A stretch of DNA of 64,000 nucleotides from Eutreptiella sp. 'Long Island Sound 2002' (Eukaryota; Euglenozoa; Euglenophyceae; Eutreptiales; Eutreptiaceae), in contig OZ038379.1 of the NCBI GenBank assembly GCA_964036045.1, forward strand, positions 18,757,017 through 18,821,016, written 5' to 3'. Positions 34,867 to 45,500 of the stretch are shown here, piece after piece. The position numbers and the translations under genes are program-made. The notes beneath the pieces are model-generated. The model had not been told where the DNA came from. It worked only from the letters and a program-made list of their open reading frames with translations, and did no database searches. Each line of letters begins with the position of its first letter. Positions within the stretch are counted from its first letter, which is position 1.

Positions 34867-35693
34867 AAGATTGTGTGAACTCGGCCTGGATCGCTTTGTG
34901 GTCTGAGTTGGCAGCAAACATGGGGTATACGCTAGTCGCCAAGCTTAACAATTCCGAGGTTGTATGGATTCGGTCGATGCGGCGTAATCTCTGTGGATCA
35001 ACTCGCTCTCCTTCCGGAGGGTAGCGTTACGTGAAGCCCGTTGGACACCATGACTCTTTTTCCATGATATCCGTCAGAGTTGGACAATGGATGTCCACCC
35101 AAACATCATGCAGGCTCGCTTTCGCCAAGGCTGCGACGTCTTGCTCTCTGGCACGTAAAGACGTGTCATGCTCGAACTCTGGGGGCGCAAAGGCGTTCCA
35201 ATGTTTCACTACCAAACTACTGTGACCAGCACATAAGATTAGGTTTGGTCCGTGCAACTCCTGGTCGATTTCTTTCCACTGTGTGTGTCACCGCGTGTGC
35301 TTGTGATGGAAGTGCACCACCGCGAGAGTGATCTCCAGTGGACCACTCGACAGTGAGGCTTTCAACGCCCTGGGGGACAGGAACTGCGTAGCCTGTAAGG
35401 GCCATTTGGATGTTTTCCAAGCCTGTGCCACTCCTCCCTGTCCTTCTTCATGGAGTGGCCCGTCCAGACCGTACCCGTACTTTGACAGGCACCGCGTGCC
35501 CGCCTGACGATCCTCCGCCGTGACGAAGTGGGGCTCTTGGATGGTGAAGAAATCCACCTCCAGGGACCGAAGTAGTGACTCTAGGGCCACTCTTCGAGTT
35601 TGCTTTCGCTTTCTCCTTTGTTTGAAGTCCATTGACGTTTTGGGATAAGACTCTGAGCGTGCTGCTCAGAGGGATGCTTGATGCGGACATCAT
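34862..35693 (-). pseudogene. LINE A APE-type endonuclease
   Basis: EEP-nuclease motifs appear in order across broken minus-strand frames: LRVLSQNVNGLQ (N-terminal Asn, about 35655), VDFFTIQEPHF (catalytic Glu, about 35550), GYGLDGPLHEEGQGGVA (about 35470), LASELIHRDYA-type region (about 34985) and ANSDHKAIQAEF (the SDH motif with catalytic Asp/His, about 34890). APE endonucleases nick the target to start target-primed reverse transcription. At least two frameshifts. The SDH motif fixes the orientation and the 3' limit of the domain. Confidence 0.65.
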
Positions 35694-35865
35694 CGTGCCA
35701 CTCCATTGGAAGACGAAGCCTCGTCCTCCTTCAAGTCCCGTTTTCTTTTGAGGGAGCTGATGACCTTGTCGACTTGATTGTCCAATTCCATTGCCTTAGC
35801 CATTTCACCCGCCGTGACTAGGCCTTGTTCGCGTGTTTTGGCGTCATCTGTGTTCTTGGGGCGGT

Positions 35866-37189
35866 CTATGATAGGTTTTTGCGCCCCTCATAGTCCGCCT
35901 GTGAGATCACAAACGTTGGGGGCATTCCAGAATCCGACAAGTAGACTTTCCCAATCAGTTGTGACACACTTTCCCCGGTCAGTCGCCATGTGGCCGTGCG
36001 CATTTCCCCAACACTCCAATTGACGCGGTCCGCAATGTCCCGGCATTGTACCAAGGGAGCAAGAGCCTCCGTCAGATCGGAGAGATACCACCAGGGCGCC
36101 ACATCCAAGATGTATACTGTGCCCACCAGCTCCTTCTTCCACGTCGACGGGACAGTAGGCTTGGAGATGATGTCTCGGTCGAGGAACTCCCCTATCCTCA
36201 AGTCCTTGAAAACAGCCCCAATGGCCGCCACCAGATCACGATACCGGGTCTTCAACAGTGAATGCCCAGTTTCCGTGAGACCGAGCAGTAGCTTACTTGG
36301 GCCCAACACGTGGATTCTCACAGGTGACTATGATTGCAAGACGCCTGGGACCGTCGAGAACATTGCAAGAACTGAGGCATACAGCATGGGTGAACATGTT
36401 TCCTTGTGTCTCTTCTTTATCCGGACCTCATAGACAGCAGACATGTGATCAAGTTGGCCCCACGATACCATTCCACTGGCTTGATCTGAAACCTTGGCTT
36501 GGATCCGAACTGCGAAACCACGGTATTCACTTGTTCCTCATTCCACTCCGTGAAGCACAAATTTGAGTTCCGTGGATCTGTTCCTGGAAGGAGGTGGACT
36601 TCATCATAGTTCAAGCCGATGGATCCCAACAGACCATTGAATGGGTCATTGTGGACCTGGATGGCGTACTGATTGTCCCGCACATCTGGCTCATGAAACA
36701 CCACTTTGTCGACTTCTGCCCCAGTCGCAAAAGCTTGTAGGTTGGAGGTGGCGACAGGTTCCTGGAGTCCCTTGTGCTGCCCACTATCCAGACATCAAAC
36801 CGACCATGTGTGTGTATGTGTATGAGAGACCTGTCCGCCATTTGCAGCTTGTCGCACCCGAATGGTAGATTGGAATTGAGGGCGAGCGCTCGATTGAGAA
36901 ACGAAGGTTTGTCCTCATCATCGCTAACAGGTTCAAGCATGATGGCAACAAAGCGTCCCCGCATAGGCAAATCGGTAAGCAGCCTCTTGATGGCATTTTG
37001 AATTTTGTCATACTCTGCAGCGGGGGGGGGGGGTTGCCGTCCCCCAAGCCTGAACAAATTGCGGTAAATAGCGGTAAAATTGCGGTAAAAAGTGCTTTCC
37101 ATGTTTTCTTGGTCCCCGGACTCTATGCTAGCCATGAGTGCAATGCAGGCAAGTAGGCCAATCCAAGTGTGCCAAAGGCCTGGAGGCAA
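35866..37189 (-). pseudogene. LINE A ORF1-like region
   Basis: Three minus-strand frames follow each other: 37189-36611 (MPPGLWHTWIGLLACIAL to YDKIQNAIKRLLTDLPMRGR, LNSNLPFGCDKLQMADRS), 36704-36417 (VFHEPDVRDNQYAIQVHND, FTEWNEEQVNTVVSQFG) and 36321-35866 (RIHVLGPSKLLLGLTETGH, WKKELVGTVYILDVAPWWY). They lie directly upstream of the endonuclease, where LINE ORF1 (RNA-binding chaperone) is expected. No RRM or zinc knuckle is clearly visible, so the assignment rests on position. The stretch AAATTGCGGTAAA is repeated near the start (about 37058-37092). Confidence 0.4.
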
Positions 37190-37610
37190 GTGCAGTAAGT
37201 ACAGATTTCGGCGGAGCCTGGGTCAGCATACGGGATTCAGCTCATGAAAGGTCCCCCATGTGCTCCTTGTTGAAGTTGTAGGGGGTCGGGGCAGTTGCAT
37301 GGTAATGCATGTGGATCGTTTCACATCAATGTCCGTGGGTTTCATTGTTGCATGGGACCTCACACTCAATGGGGTCCCGGTGTGTCTTGTGCTTTTTTGG
37401 TAGTGGTAGTAAGGGGATTTCCCACAAGGTGGGGTCCCAGTTTTCCTGCGGCATCTTCCTACGCAAGTACTATTGTCATCGAAGGTACAAAGTTTCTGTG
37501 CTTCACAAGTCGTCCTTTGCCCTTTCTACGTGGAGCTGCATATCCAGGCGTTGCGTCCAGTGGAGTGCGTGATTGTATGTTTGTTGTGTATACCCCATCC
37601 TGTCGTACAT

Positions 37611-38484
37611 CTACCGGAGGTCACGCAAGTGTTTCATGGCGTGCGCGCATGTTGCGGCAGTAAAGTACGCTTGTGTTGTGACGTGCAAGTGTTTGCAGGG
37701 CAGGTACTCCATGCGTCTCAGCGTGGTGGCCCAGAAATTGTGAAGCGCATTGAGTGTCGTGGGGCGATGTCTCTGTTGCGTCGCGTTTGTTTGTTGGTGG
37801 AGGATGGTGTGTGTGAACCATTGCACGGCCTCACGGTCGTTTGCTGGACGTGCCTCATGCAGCCATGTGTCCACGTCGATCACACGTTGGTCGTGTGAAG
37901 TGCTTTGTTTGCGCTTCCGGGTCTGTACGGTTGGTACCCCACCTATGTTCCGTAGGTTTTGTGGTGTTTCGCGTGGTATGTATTGCTTTGCAGTGAAGCG
38001 TGTGATCCACAAGGGGGATGGCGGCGGGTCGTGTACAAGGGCAGCTAATTGCCGTCGCAGTCCTTGTACGCCCAGCATGGCTCGGAACTGAAATACACCA
38101 GCCACCGAGAGGAGGCAATGACGTTCATGCTAGGGTATCGTGTCCAGTAGGGAGTTGGGGATGAGTAGAGTAGGCATGCACACAGCCATCTATCGTGTTC
38201 TTAGTTGTGAGCAACCAGTTCTTGGCATAGGGCGCCCAATCGATCCACCATTTCTCCCACTCGGTCCAGAATATTGCCCGAGAAGGGCAGTGCGCCAGCC
38301 ACAGTTGCACCGAGCTCCCGTGCCTGAGGACGCAGAAGCTGCACATGGTTGGGATGCGCTCCCGGGTGCTCCCTGTCCCCACAGCCAAGGGAGCCATGCA
38401 GGCCGCCGGTATAGTTTCAACGGGATTCAACTGATCCAGTGTACGTCCGTCCTTTGCTTTTGGCGCCGAAATTGCATAATCCAT
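37611..38484 (-). pseudogene. LINE B C-terminal region with CCHC motif
   Basis: 38484-38125 contains MCSFCVLRHGSSVQLWLAHC (CxxC...H...C pattern) followed by FWTEWEKWWIDWAPYAKNWL, typical of the zinc-binding region beyond a LINE RT. A second frame, 38105-37611, reads FRAMLGVQGLRRQLAALVHD, LWITRFTAKQYIPRETPQ and DVDTWLHEARPAND and may be the C-terminal continuation. No 3' poly(A) is evident. Confidence 0.5.
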
Positions 38485-39320
38485 GACTTGGCCATGGATG
38501 GCATGATGTGACCGGGGAGTACTATATCGTGTGGCTGGGGCGGCGGCGTGTCCATGGGTAGGTTGTCGCCCTTATTTGCAAGGGTATCCGATTCATTGTT
38601 ACCTTGTGTGTCAATGCAGTCCTGGGGGGAATCTTTGCACTGCGCGCACTGCACGCTACTTTTAGACTATGTTCCCCCGAAGAGCCCGCAAGCACACCCC
38701 TTGGAGACGCCCTTAGAATTAGGTGACCCGAATTGCCCCAGCTCAAGAAAGTTGCAAACTGGGGTACACAATACCACTCTCGCTCCTTTAAGGGCGATCT
38801 TGGTCAACACCTTAGCAAGTTGGGAGAAGGGGGGGTTAGCATAGCACAACCCCATCGATCGCGAGTCGAAGCGATAGGCGTTATTGAGGTATCGCAAACA
38901 GTAGAGCTGCATCATAGGCTGCTCCTTACTCGCGAACAACTCCACCTGAAATTCATTCAGGTCTACCACCCCTGCATTCTCGGGGGTCCCCAACAAAGGG
39001 GGACAAAATCAGAAGTCAAAACGTATGCTAGGGGTCGCCATGATAACTCGGCTGGCCTTCACCATCCCCCGGCTATCCAGCACGATCTCGTCCCCTAGCT
39101 GTGCTAAGTCCCAGGCCACGGCGCACGCCGTGGTTTCTGCCCTATACACCTGCTGGGGGCCGTGCACGCAGAGGGCGGCACGAAAATCTCCGTCGCTGAT
39201 ACCACCCCCTGCTCTATTGTGGTGTTTTGAGCCGTCAGTGTACCACCAACGTGTCGTGGGCTGCCTCGAATAGTATATTGTTACCCCTGGTACATTCCGC
39301 ATGTGCGGGAGGGTCTGCAT
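38427..39320 (-). pseudogene. LINE B RNase H, interrupted by an insertion
   Basis: The first half (39320-39009) reads RWWYTDGSKHHNRAGGGISD (Asp), VYRAETTACAVAWDLAQLG (Glu) and DEIVLDSRGMVKASRVI (Asp). The last motif resumes at about 38620 as DTQGNNESDTLANKGDN. Between them (about 38623-39008) lies a foreign sequence described separately. RNase H here precedes the CCHC motif, whereas in LINE A it follows it. Confidence 0.65.
38623..39008 (-). mobile_element. Retroelement fragment inserted into LINE B RNase H
   Basis: The minus-strand frame 38996-38667 reads VVDLNEFQVELFASKEQPMM, LYCLRYLNNAYRFDSRSMGL, CYANPPFSQLAKVLTKIALK, GARVVLCTPVCNF. This resembles the 'DLFAS...NPPF..l..vl.ki' region seen downstream of RNase H in DIRS-type and related retroelements. 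The first about 135 bp (gggggaatctttgcac to gttgcaaact) recurs at 52692-52853. Exact ends and target duplication are not resolved. Confidence 0.5.
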
Positions 39321-39511
39321 GACCTCTCGTGTTTCCTCGGGTGTTTGTGCATTTGGCTAAGTCAGGCTGTCGTAGGACGGACGATGGGTTGCGACCTGTA
39401 GTCTACCGGTCTGCAGCTCGGGGTCCTCCTCCGAGCTTTCCAAGTCAAACAGACCATCCGCTGGTGGGGCGTGTAGCCTGGGGCGAGAGAGGCGCTGTCC
39501 TGCTGCACCTC

Positions 39512-40388
39512 CTAACGTGCGGCGTCCAAATACCTATAGTGGGTGGCGGACAGCTGGCAGTCAGTTGATCCTGTTTGTCGGACTTCGTTCTCACCCAGTG
39601 TAACCCATCGCGTTATAAAGGTCAACCATGCTTGGCGGAGGCCCATTCCAACGTCCCTTAGGTCGGTAGGTATATTGTGTCGGTTCATTCGCGGTTCTAC
39701 TCCAGGGGTTTCCCGGAGGAACTGTAGTAGCATGTCGTCCCACTGCGCCATTCGTTGTGTGTAGCCGAGGAACACGCCGTGGTAGGTCCAGCGGCGGATG
39801 AGGACGGAGTTTATAAGGGAAACTTTCCCGAAGCCATTTAGAGGTAGGGTTTTATAGGCGGACAGGTTGTGCTGCAGCTGGTTGGTTACCATGTCCCACA
39901 CGTGATCCTCGTGTGACGGGTGAGCCAGCATATGACCCAAGTACATAAGTATGGGTGGTCTTATCACGTAGTGTTGTCCTTGCCACGTTACAGTTCAAAG
40001 GTTGTGGTTACGCGCCTAGTGGTAGGTTTCGGTTTTGTGCGTTGAAGCGGAGGCCCATGTGGTAAGCCACATGGTGCAGATGGTTGAGCGTATCGAGTAC
40101 AGCCGCCTGGCTAGCAGCGCGGACGGCAATGTCATCAACGAACACATACATTTGTGCGTCTGGTTGTCAAGACTTAGTTTCCCGCAACAGCACATCGTAA
40201 TACAGAAGGAATAGTGTGGGCGAGAGGGGGCATCCCTCTTTCATGCGTCGTTTGGGGTGTATGGGTAGGTCTCCGCCGTGTAAGTGCAGCACCGCAGGGG
40301 TGTGGCTGTATATTTCCGTTAGTAACCGGGTTATTGGTTGTGGGGCTACGGCCTCTTGAATGATATCGGTAATCATCATTCGTGGGAC
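39512..40388 (-). pseudogene. LINE B RT palm and thumb
   Basis: Minus-strand frames: IQEAVAPQPITRLLTEIYS, RRMKEGCPLSPTLFLLYYDV (motif B), MYVFVDDIAVRAASQAAV (motif C as FVDD, about 40150), HHVAYHMGLRFN, then MYLGHMLAHPSHEDHVW and LPLNGFGKVSLINSVLIRRW (thumb). FVDD is a normal RT active-site variant. A gap of about 50 bp at 39968-40015 includes a frame change. Confidence 0.7.
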
Positions 40389-40389
40389 T

Positions 40390-40815
40390 TAAGGGAACAC
40401 TTTGGCAAGAACAAGTCCGCACGACCTGATGGTGTCCCCCACATGTGCTGCGCCATTTACCCAACCACATGCAGCAGCAGCTGTACCAGGCTACATTGGA
40501 CATGTGGAGGGGAAACCAAATACCACATACCTGGCTGGCCTCCAGAGTGGTCCTCATCTACAAGAAAAAGGGACCGCCAAGTCCCCAAAAACTACCGTCC
40601 CATATACGTCTCAACGGCCATATACGGCATCCTCACCCGGCTGCTGCTGAAACGCTATTACCAAGGCCATGACTCCGGGCTTACTCACTATATAGCGCTA
40701 TATGGCGCCTTGAGCGGAAGAATTACAACGGCGCTTAGCGCAAGATTCATGAACGACCTTCACAACACTGACGGCTATCTTGCCCTCTTCGATAGGGCTT
40801 TTTTTTACCAATTGT
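40390..40815 (+). pseudogene. LINE B RT fingers to motif A, inverted 5' segment
   Basis: Plus-strand frames give HFGKNKSARPDGVPHMCC, then (one frame over) LYQATLDMWRGNQIPHTWLA and SRVVLIYKKKGPP, then (original frame) VPKNYRPIYVSTAIYGILTR, LLLKR and YLALFDRAFF. This is the normal order of RT motifs 0-2 up to motif A. The minus-strand part starts with VPRMMITDIIQEA, the sequence normally following motif A, so the two pieces join at motif A when the inversion is undone. Confidence 0.65.
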
Positions 40816-41092
40816 GCACCAAATTGGTAGGATAGTGAGGCTTTCACCACATAGCATGAACACTGCACCAAAGCTTTCACCACAAGCAGCTAGTCCAACC
40901 GTCCTTCCACGTCACCATTATAATGGGCCATGAATGCATTTTGAAATTTTCAGACAGTGTACGGTCCATGAAGCATATTCCATGTCGCGGACAATGTGGA
41001 CATGTGTTGCGGGCGAAATATGTGTGGCATAGCTTGCCTTTTGGCCACCCTGCTGTTTGCCACGTTTCGATGGCCTTTTACCATTGCCAGAA

Positions 41093-42507
41093 TCACGATC
41101 CCCAAAAGTGGATGACATTTTTGGAACACGAAAACAGAAAGGCGTCCGACCACATAAATGACAGGCAGGACAGATGAGAAGACATGCACGCACACGGTGC
41201 CTGGTAACATTGAAGGGACGAACAGAATTTTCCTCGGACAAAAGTGAAATTTTTGAATAAGGGCATCACCGAAAATTGCGGTAAAATTGCAGCAAGTTGC
41301 GGTAAATTGCGAACTACAATTTTCCCCCCTCCCATAAGCAAGTACGCTTTCGCCTGCAGTCCTAACAGCCGCATAGCTAAAACGCGTGCACGTGAAATCA
41401 TCTTTGCAATGGGTTGTGCGTAGGCCTCCGCTGGCTGAATAATGTCCAGCCGTATCCCCACATACGGCGTTACTGTGATCCTTGCCACCTCCAACGGTAC
41501 CACTGCGTCTAAGTCATTGCACTTTACCACTGCATAGGTCTTTGAGTAATTCACCTGCATAACCAGAAAAAATCCAAAAACACCAGTACGCAGGAAACAA
41601 GAGTGGAGGCCTGAAATGTGGGACAGCCCCATCCCTAAGAAACAAAATAAAAAATGATTAGCATAAAGCGGGACTGTCACCTACGCATGGAGGCCAAGCA
41701 GATCGTAGATGAGAAAAACCATAATCACGTCAAAAAGCAATGGGGGAAGGGGCTCCCCCGGTTCCCGGATCATGGGTACAACATTGCATCCCGATCATAG
41801 GAGCGGCCCACGCAAAATAGATCGGGCCGGTGCATCACTGCCAGCAGCAAGGACATGTACCCCGCTTGCAACCCAATTTACGAGAGCGCTACGTGCATGA
41901 ACGTAAATGACACCGAGTCATACGTTTTCTGGAATCTACCACCACCATCATCTAATCTGGGCGCCCGTCCCAATCCGTCCATGCAAAAATGATGTGGTCA
42001 AGCATCTACGGACAATGCAAAAGCCCCTATTGGCTGACCGCGTATTAGCGGCTGCAATGCATCCTCCATTTGGAGTAGACACGCACTACATACACATGTT
42101 TTGGGGCGCCAGTGAGGGCATATGTTGCGGTGCCCCCCCCCCGCAAACTTTGGTATGCACTTCAGCAAAGAGGTTGTCCAGGCGTCAGGTAGCCCCTCAC
42201 CCCCCCCCCCCCCGCTTGCCAAAAGCACGTTCATGATTCGGTGCAACCAAGGCGCAAAGACACCAGGGAAAGCATGGTATGTTTCCGCCAAGAGGCCATC
42301 CTGACCCGGTGACGAACCTAACTTAACAAGCTTCACTGCTGCCACGACCAATTTGTCTGACGACTCCCGAAACAAAAGACCCCTCTCCCCTATCATCACA
42401 CCTGACCACAATTCGTTTGGCACCCGCGCTAGCGCAACCTTGGCCCGACTTGTGTGCGAATTCCCCTGCCAATCTTGGATACAAAATTGCCGAAGCATGG
42501 CATGCAT
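41093..42507 (-). pseudogene. LINE C reverse transcriptase fragment with destroyed YADD box
   Basis: The 42507-41998 frame reads VVAAVKLVKLGSSPGQDGLL (fingers), FAPWLHRIMNVLLASGG, LPDAWTTSLLKCIPKF and LQPLIRGQPIGAFALSVDA (start of motif A). After a degenerate motif B stretch (GTGGAPSPIAFDVIMVF, about 41760), the 41680-41093 frame reads PLYANHFLFCFLG, where YADD has become YANH, then VNYSKTYAVVKC, VTPYVGIRLDIIQPAEAYAQ and AKMISRARVLAMRLLGLQAK (thumb). Both catalytic Asp residues are lost. The 5' end abuts the minisatellite at about 42.5 kb. Confidence 0.65.
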
Positions 42508-42565
42508 GCATTGCTCTCAGTCTGCTTGCTGTCGTGATGTGTCTTCCCGCTACAGATCCTAGCGA

Positions 42566-45500
42566 TGTAGTACCTGTGTGCCATGCTGGCACTTTGTCCT
42601 TCGTTTCTGTGCAACATGCAGGCGCGCTTTCATTCGATTATGTGCGCCATGCTCGCACTATGCGACTCATACCTTTGCGCCACGCAAGCGCTGTGTCATT
42701 CATGTCTCTGCGCCATGTAGGACCTCTGAAACTCGTACTTGTGTGCCATGCAGTTGCTCTGTCACTCGTGTGTGTGCGCCACGCTAGCGGTCTTAGACTC
42801 GCCTCTGTGCGCCACGGTGGCGCTCTATCTTTCGTTTCCATGTGCCATTGAGCCGCTCCGGGACTTGTACCTATGCACCATGCAGGCGCTGTGCAATTCG
42901 TTTTCGTGCGTCATACAGGAACCCTAAGACTCACCTCTGCGCCCCACGTAGGCGCTCGGTCTTTCGTTCCCATGCGCCATGCAGGTGCTCTGAGACTCGC
43001 CTCTTTGCGCCACGCAAACAAACTGTCATTCGTACTTGTGCGCCACACACGCGCTCTGTCATTCATTGCTGTGCGGCACACCGGCACTCTAGGACCTGCA
43101 CCTGTGTGCCGCACACGCACTCGGTCCTTCATTTCTGTGCGCCATGCAGGCACTCTGAGAGTCACCCCTGTGCCCCACGCAGGCGCTCCCACACTGGTAC
43201 CTTGCGCGATGCGGGCACTCTGACCTTCGTTTCTGTGCGCCATGCAGGGGCGCTGTCATTCGATTCTGTGCACCATGTTGGCAATCTGTGACTTGTACTT
43301 TTGCGCCACACAGGCGGTGTGTCATTCATTCTTGAGCGCCATGTAGGAGGTCTCAGATTTGCACATGTGCGCCATGCAGGCGCTATGTCATTCGTTTGTT
43401 TGCGCCACGCTGGCCCTCTTAGACTGGCCTATGTGCGCCACGCTCGCCACGGTGGCACTCCGTCATTCGTTTCCGTGCGTCATGCTAGCACTCTCAGACT
43501 CTCCTGTGCGCCAACCGCAGGCACTCGGTCCTTCGTTTCCTTGCGCCATGCAAGCGCTCCCAGACTTGTGCGCCACCCAGGGGCTCTGTCACTCGAGCCC
43601 GTGCGGCACGCTCACGCACTAGGACCCGCACTTGTGTGCTAGATAGGCGCACTATCCTTCGTTCCTGTGCCCCATGCAGGGGCTCTGACACTCCCCAAAC
43701 AGGCGCTACGTCATTCGTTTCTTTGCGCCACACAGGCGCTCTGTCCGTCGTTTCTGTGCGCCATACAGGCACTCTAACACTCACTCCTCTATGCCCCGCA
43801 AGCCTGTGCGCCATGTGGGCACTTTGTCCTTCGCCTTTGTGAGCCATGCATGCGGGCTGTCATTCGATTTTGTGTGCCATGCTGGCACTCTGCAACTTGT
43901 ACCTTTGCCCCACGCAGGCGATGTGTCATTCACTTCTGTGAGCCATGTAAGCCCTCTGAGATTTGCACCTATGCGCCATGCAGGCGCTCCATCATTTGCG
44001 TCCATGGGCCAGGCTGGCGCTCTGTCATTCATTTCTGTGCGCCATGCAAGCACTCTAAGACTCGTATCTGTGCACCATGCAGGTGCTCTGCCATTCGTTT
44101 CCGTGCGCCATGCAGGCACTGTGAGACTCACCTCTGTTCGAGAACCACTGACGGAGGACATGCATAGGTATAATCTTAACGAGGCCATGGGCTGCGATAA
44201 TCTAGTCATACCTGACAGCCACAACCCTATGGGGTAAAGGCTGAACCAAAAACCCCAACAAAATGACTTGAAATTGGTGAAAACATGAGATTGCGAAGCG
44301 GCATAGCATGCCAAGTTATTGTACAATGTTGGCGACACAGACCCCATGGTGAAAAATGCATTGCAGCTATTGCTTGGAACCCAGCGTCCCCACTCCGGAC
44401 CCACCAAATCGTCATGCAAGAAGCGAAAGACTCCTGTTCTGGAGACACAAAAATGCCTATGGGCTGCACAATCACCTCTGCCACACCAGGCGTTCTAACA
44501 GTCGCCTCCATGCGCCACGCAGGCGCTCCGCCATTCATTTCTGTGAGCCAACTACACGATCTATCATTCGTTCCTGTGCGGCACGCTGGCGCTCTGGGGG
44601 CCGTTGTGCGTTACAAGGGCGTTTGCCCTTCGTTACTGTGCGTCATGCAGCCACTCTGGGACTTGCTCCCGCGCACCACGAAGGCGCTCTATCATTCGTT
44701 TCTGTGCGCCACGCGGGTGCACTGTCCTTCGTTTCTGTGTGCCATGCAGGCACTACGAGACTCGCTCCTGTGCGCCACGCGGGCGCTCTTGACACTCGTA
44801 CCTTTGTGCCATGCGGGCGCTCTGAGACTCTCTCCTATGCGCCATGCACGCGCTCTGAGGCTCGCTCATGTTTGCCATGCAGGCCCTCTGAGAATCGCCC
44901 CTGTGCGCCACGCAAGCCCTATGTAATTTGTTCCTCTGCCCTACGCAGGCGCCCCGAGACTCGCCTATGTGCGATACGCAAGTGCTCTCACATCATTTTA
45001 TGTATGCCATGCACGCGCTCCGTCATTCGTCTTGTGTGCGCCGCGCTGGCGCTCTAAGACTCGTACTTGGGCCAAATTGTTGCACTGCGTGTGCACTTCA
45101 TGGGCACCGCGTGGGCACTGCGTGCGCATTGCGCACGCAGAGGCCAGGATACTCACCCAAAGAACGCCTGTCACCTGACTGGTTGCACAGCGAAGCAGCA
45201 AACCCCACATGATAACAACGAAACTGCCCTGTCATTCATTTCTGTGCACCACGGTGGTGCTCTGAGACTCGTACCACAGCGCCAGCCAGGCGCTCTATCA
45301 TTCCTTCCTGTGCACTAGAGAGGCACTCGAAGACTCACACCTGATCGCCGCGTAGGCGCTCTATTATTCGATTCCATGCACCATGCGGACGCTTCTTGAC
45401 TCACCACCGTGCCTACGTGGGGCACATAAATGAATGAGCGAGCGCCTGCATGGCGCACAGAAACGAAGGACAGACCGCCTGCGTGGTGCATAGGATGTCA

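Larger units (their letters stand above)
30866..37189 (-). mobile_element. LINE A: ORF1, APE endonuclease, RT, RNase H; degenerate
   Basis: Reading the minus strand from 37189 down: an ORF1-like region (37189-35866), an APE-type endonuclease (35693-34862), an inverted linker (34344-34866 on plus), RT (34323-32930), and a long frame with zinc-knuckle and RNase H (32872-30866). This is the canonical layout of an ORF1 + EN-RT-RH non-LTR retrotransposon (I-like group). Frameshifts are frequent in the 5' two-thirds; the last 2 kb is nearly intact, as expected if the copy is old or the sequence suffered local damage. No poly(A) tail is evident. Confidence 0.75.
37611..40835 (-). mobile_element. LINE B: RT, RNase H and CCHC, with inverted 5' end
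   Basis: The minus strand from 40388 down carries the RT palm (GCPLSPTLFLLYYD, FVDDIAVRAA), thumb, RNase H, a CCHC motif and a C-terminal region. Directly beyond 40390 the plus strand carries the RT fingers of a LINE up to motif A. The element differs from LINE A in its FVDD box and in having RNase H before the CCHC motif. It lies just downstream of LINE C, probably as a later insertion. Confidence 0.65.

Noticed and set aside
34638-35024. Independent plus-strand gene
   Set aside because: Its first part is the inverted LINE linker and its last 50 codons are antisense to the endonuclease SDH region.
34330-35024. Twin-priming explanation for LINE A
   Set aside because: The endonuclease of apparently the same element continues upstream, so a simple internal inversion needs fewer events; kept only as an alternative.
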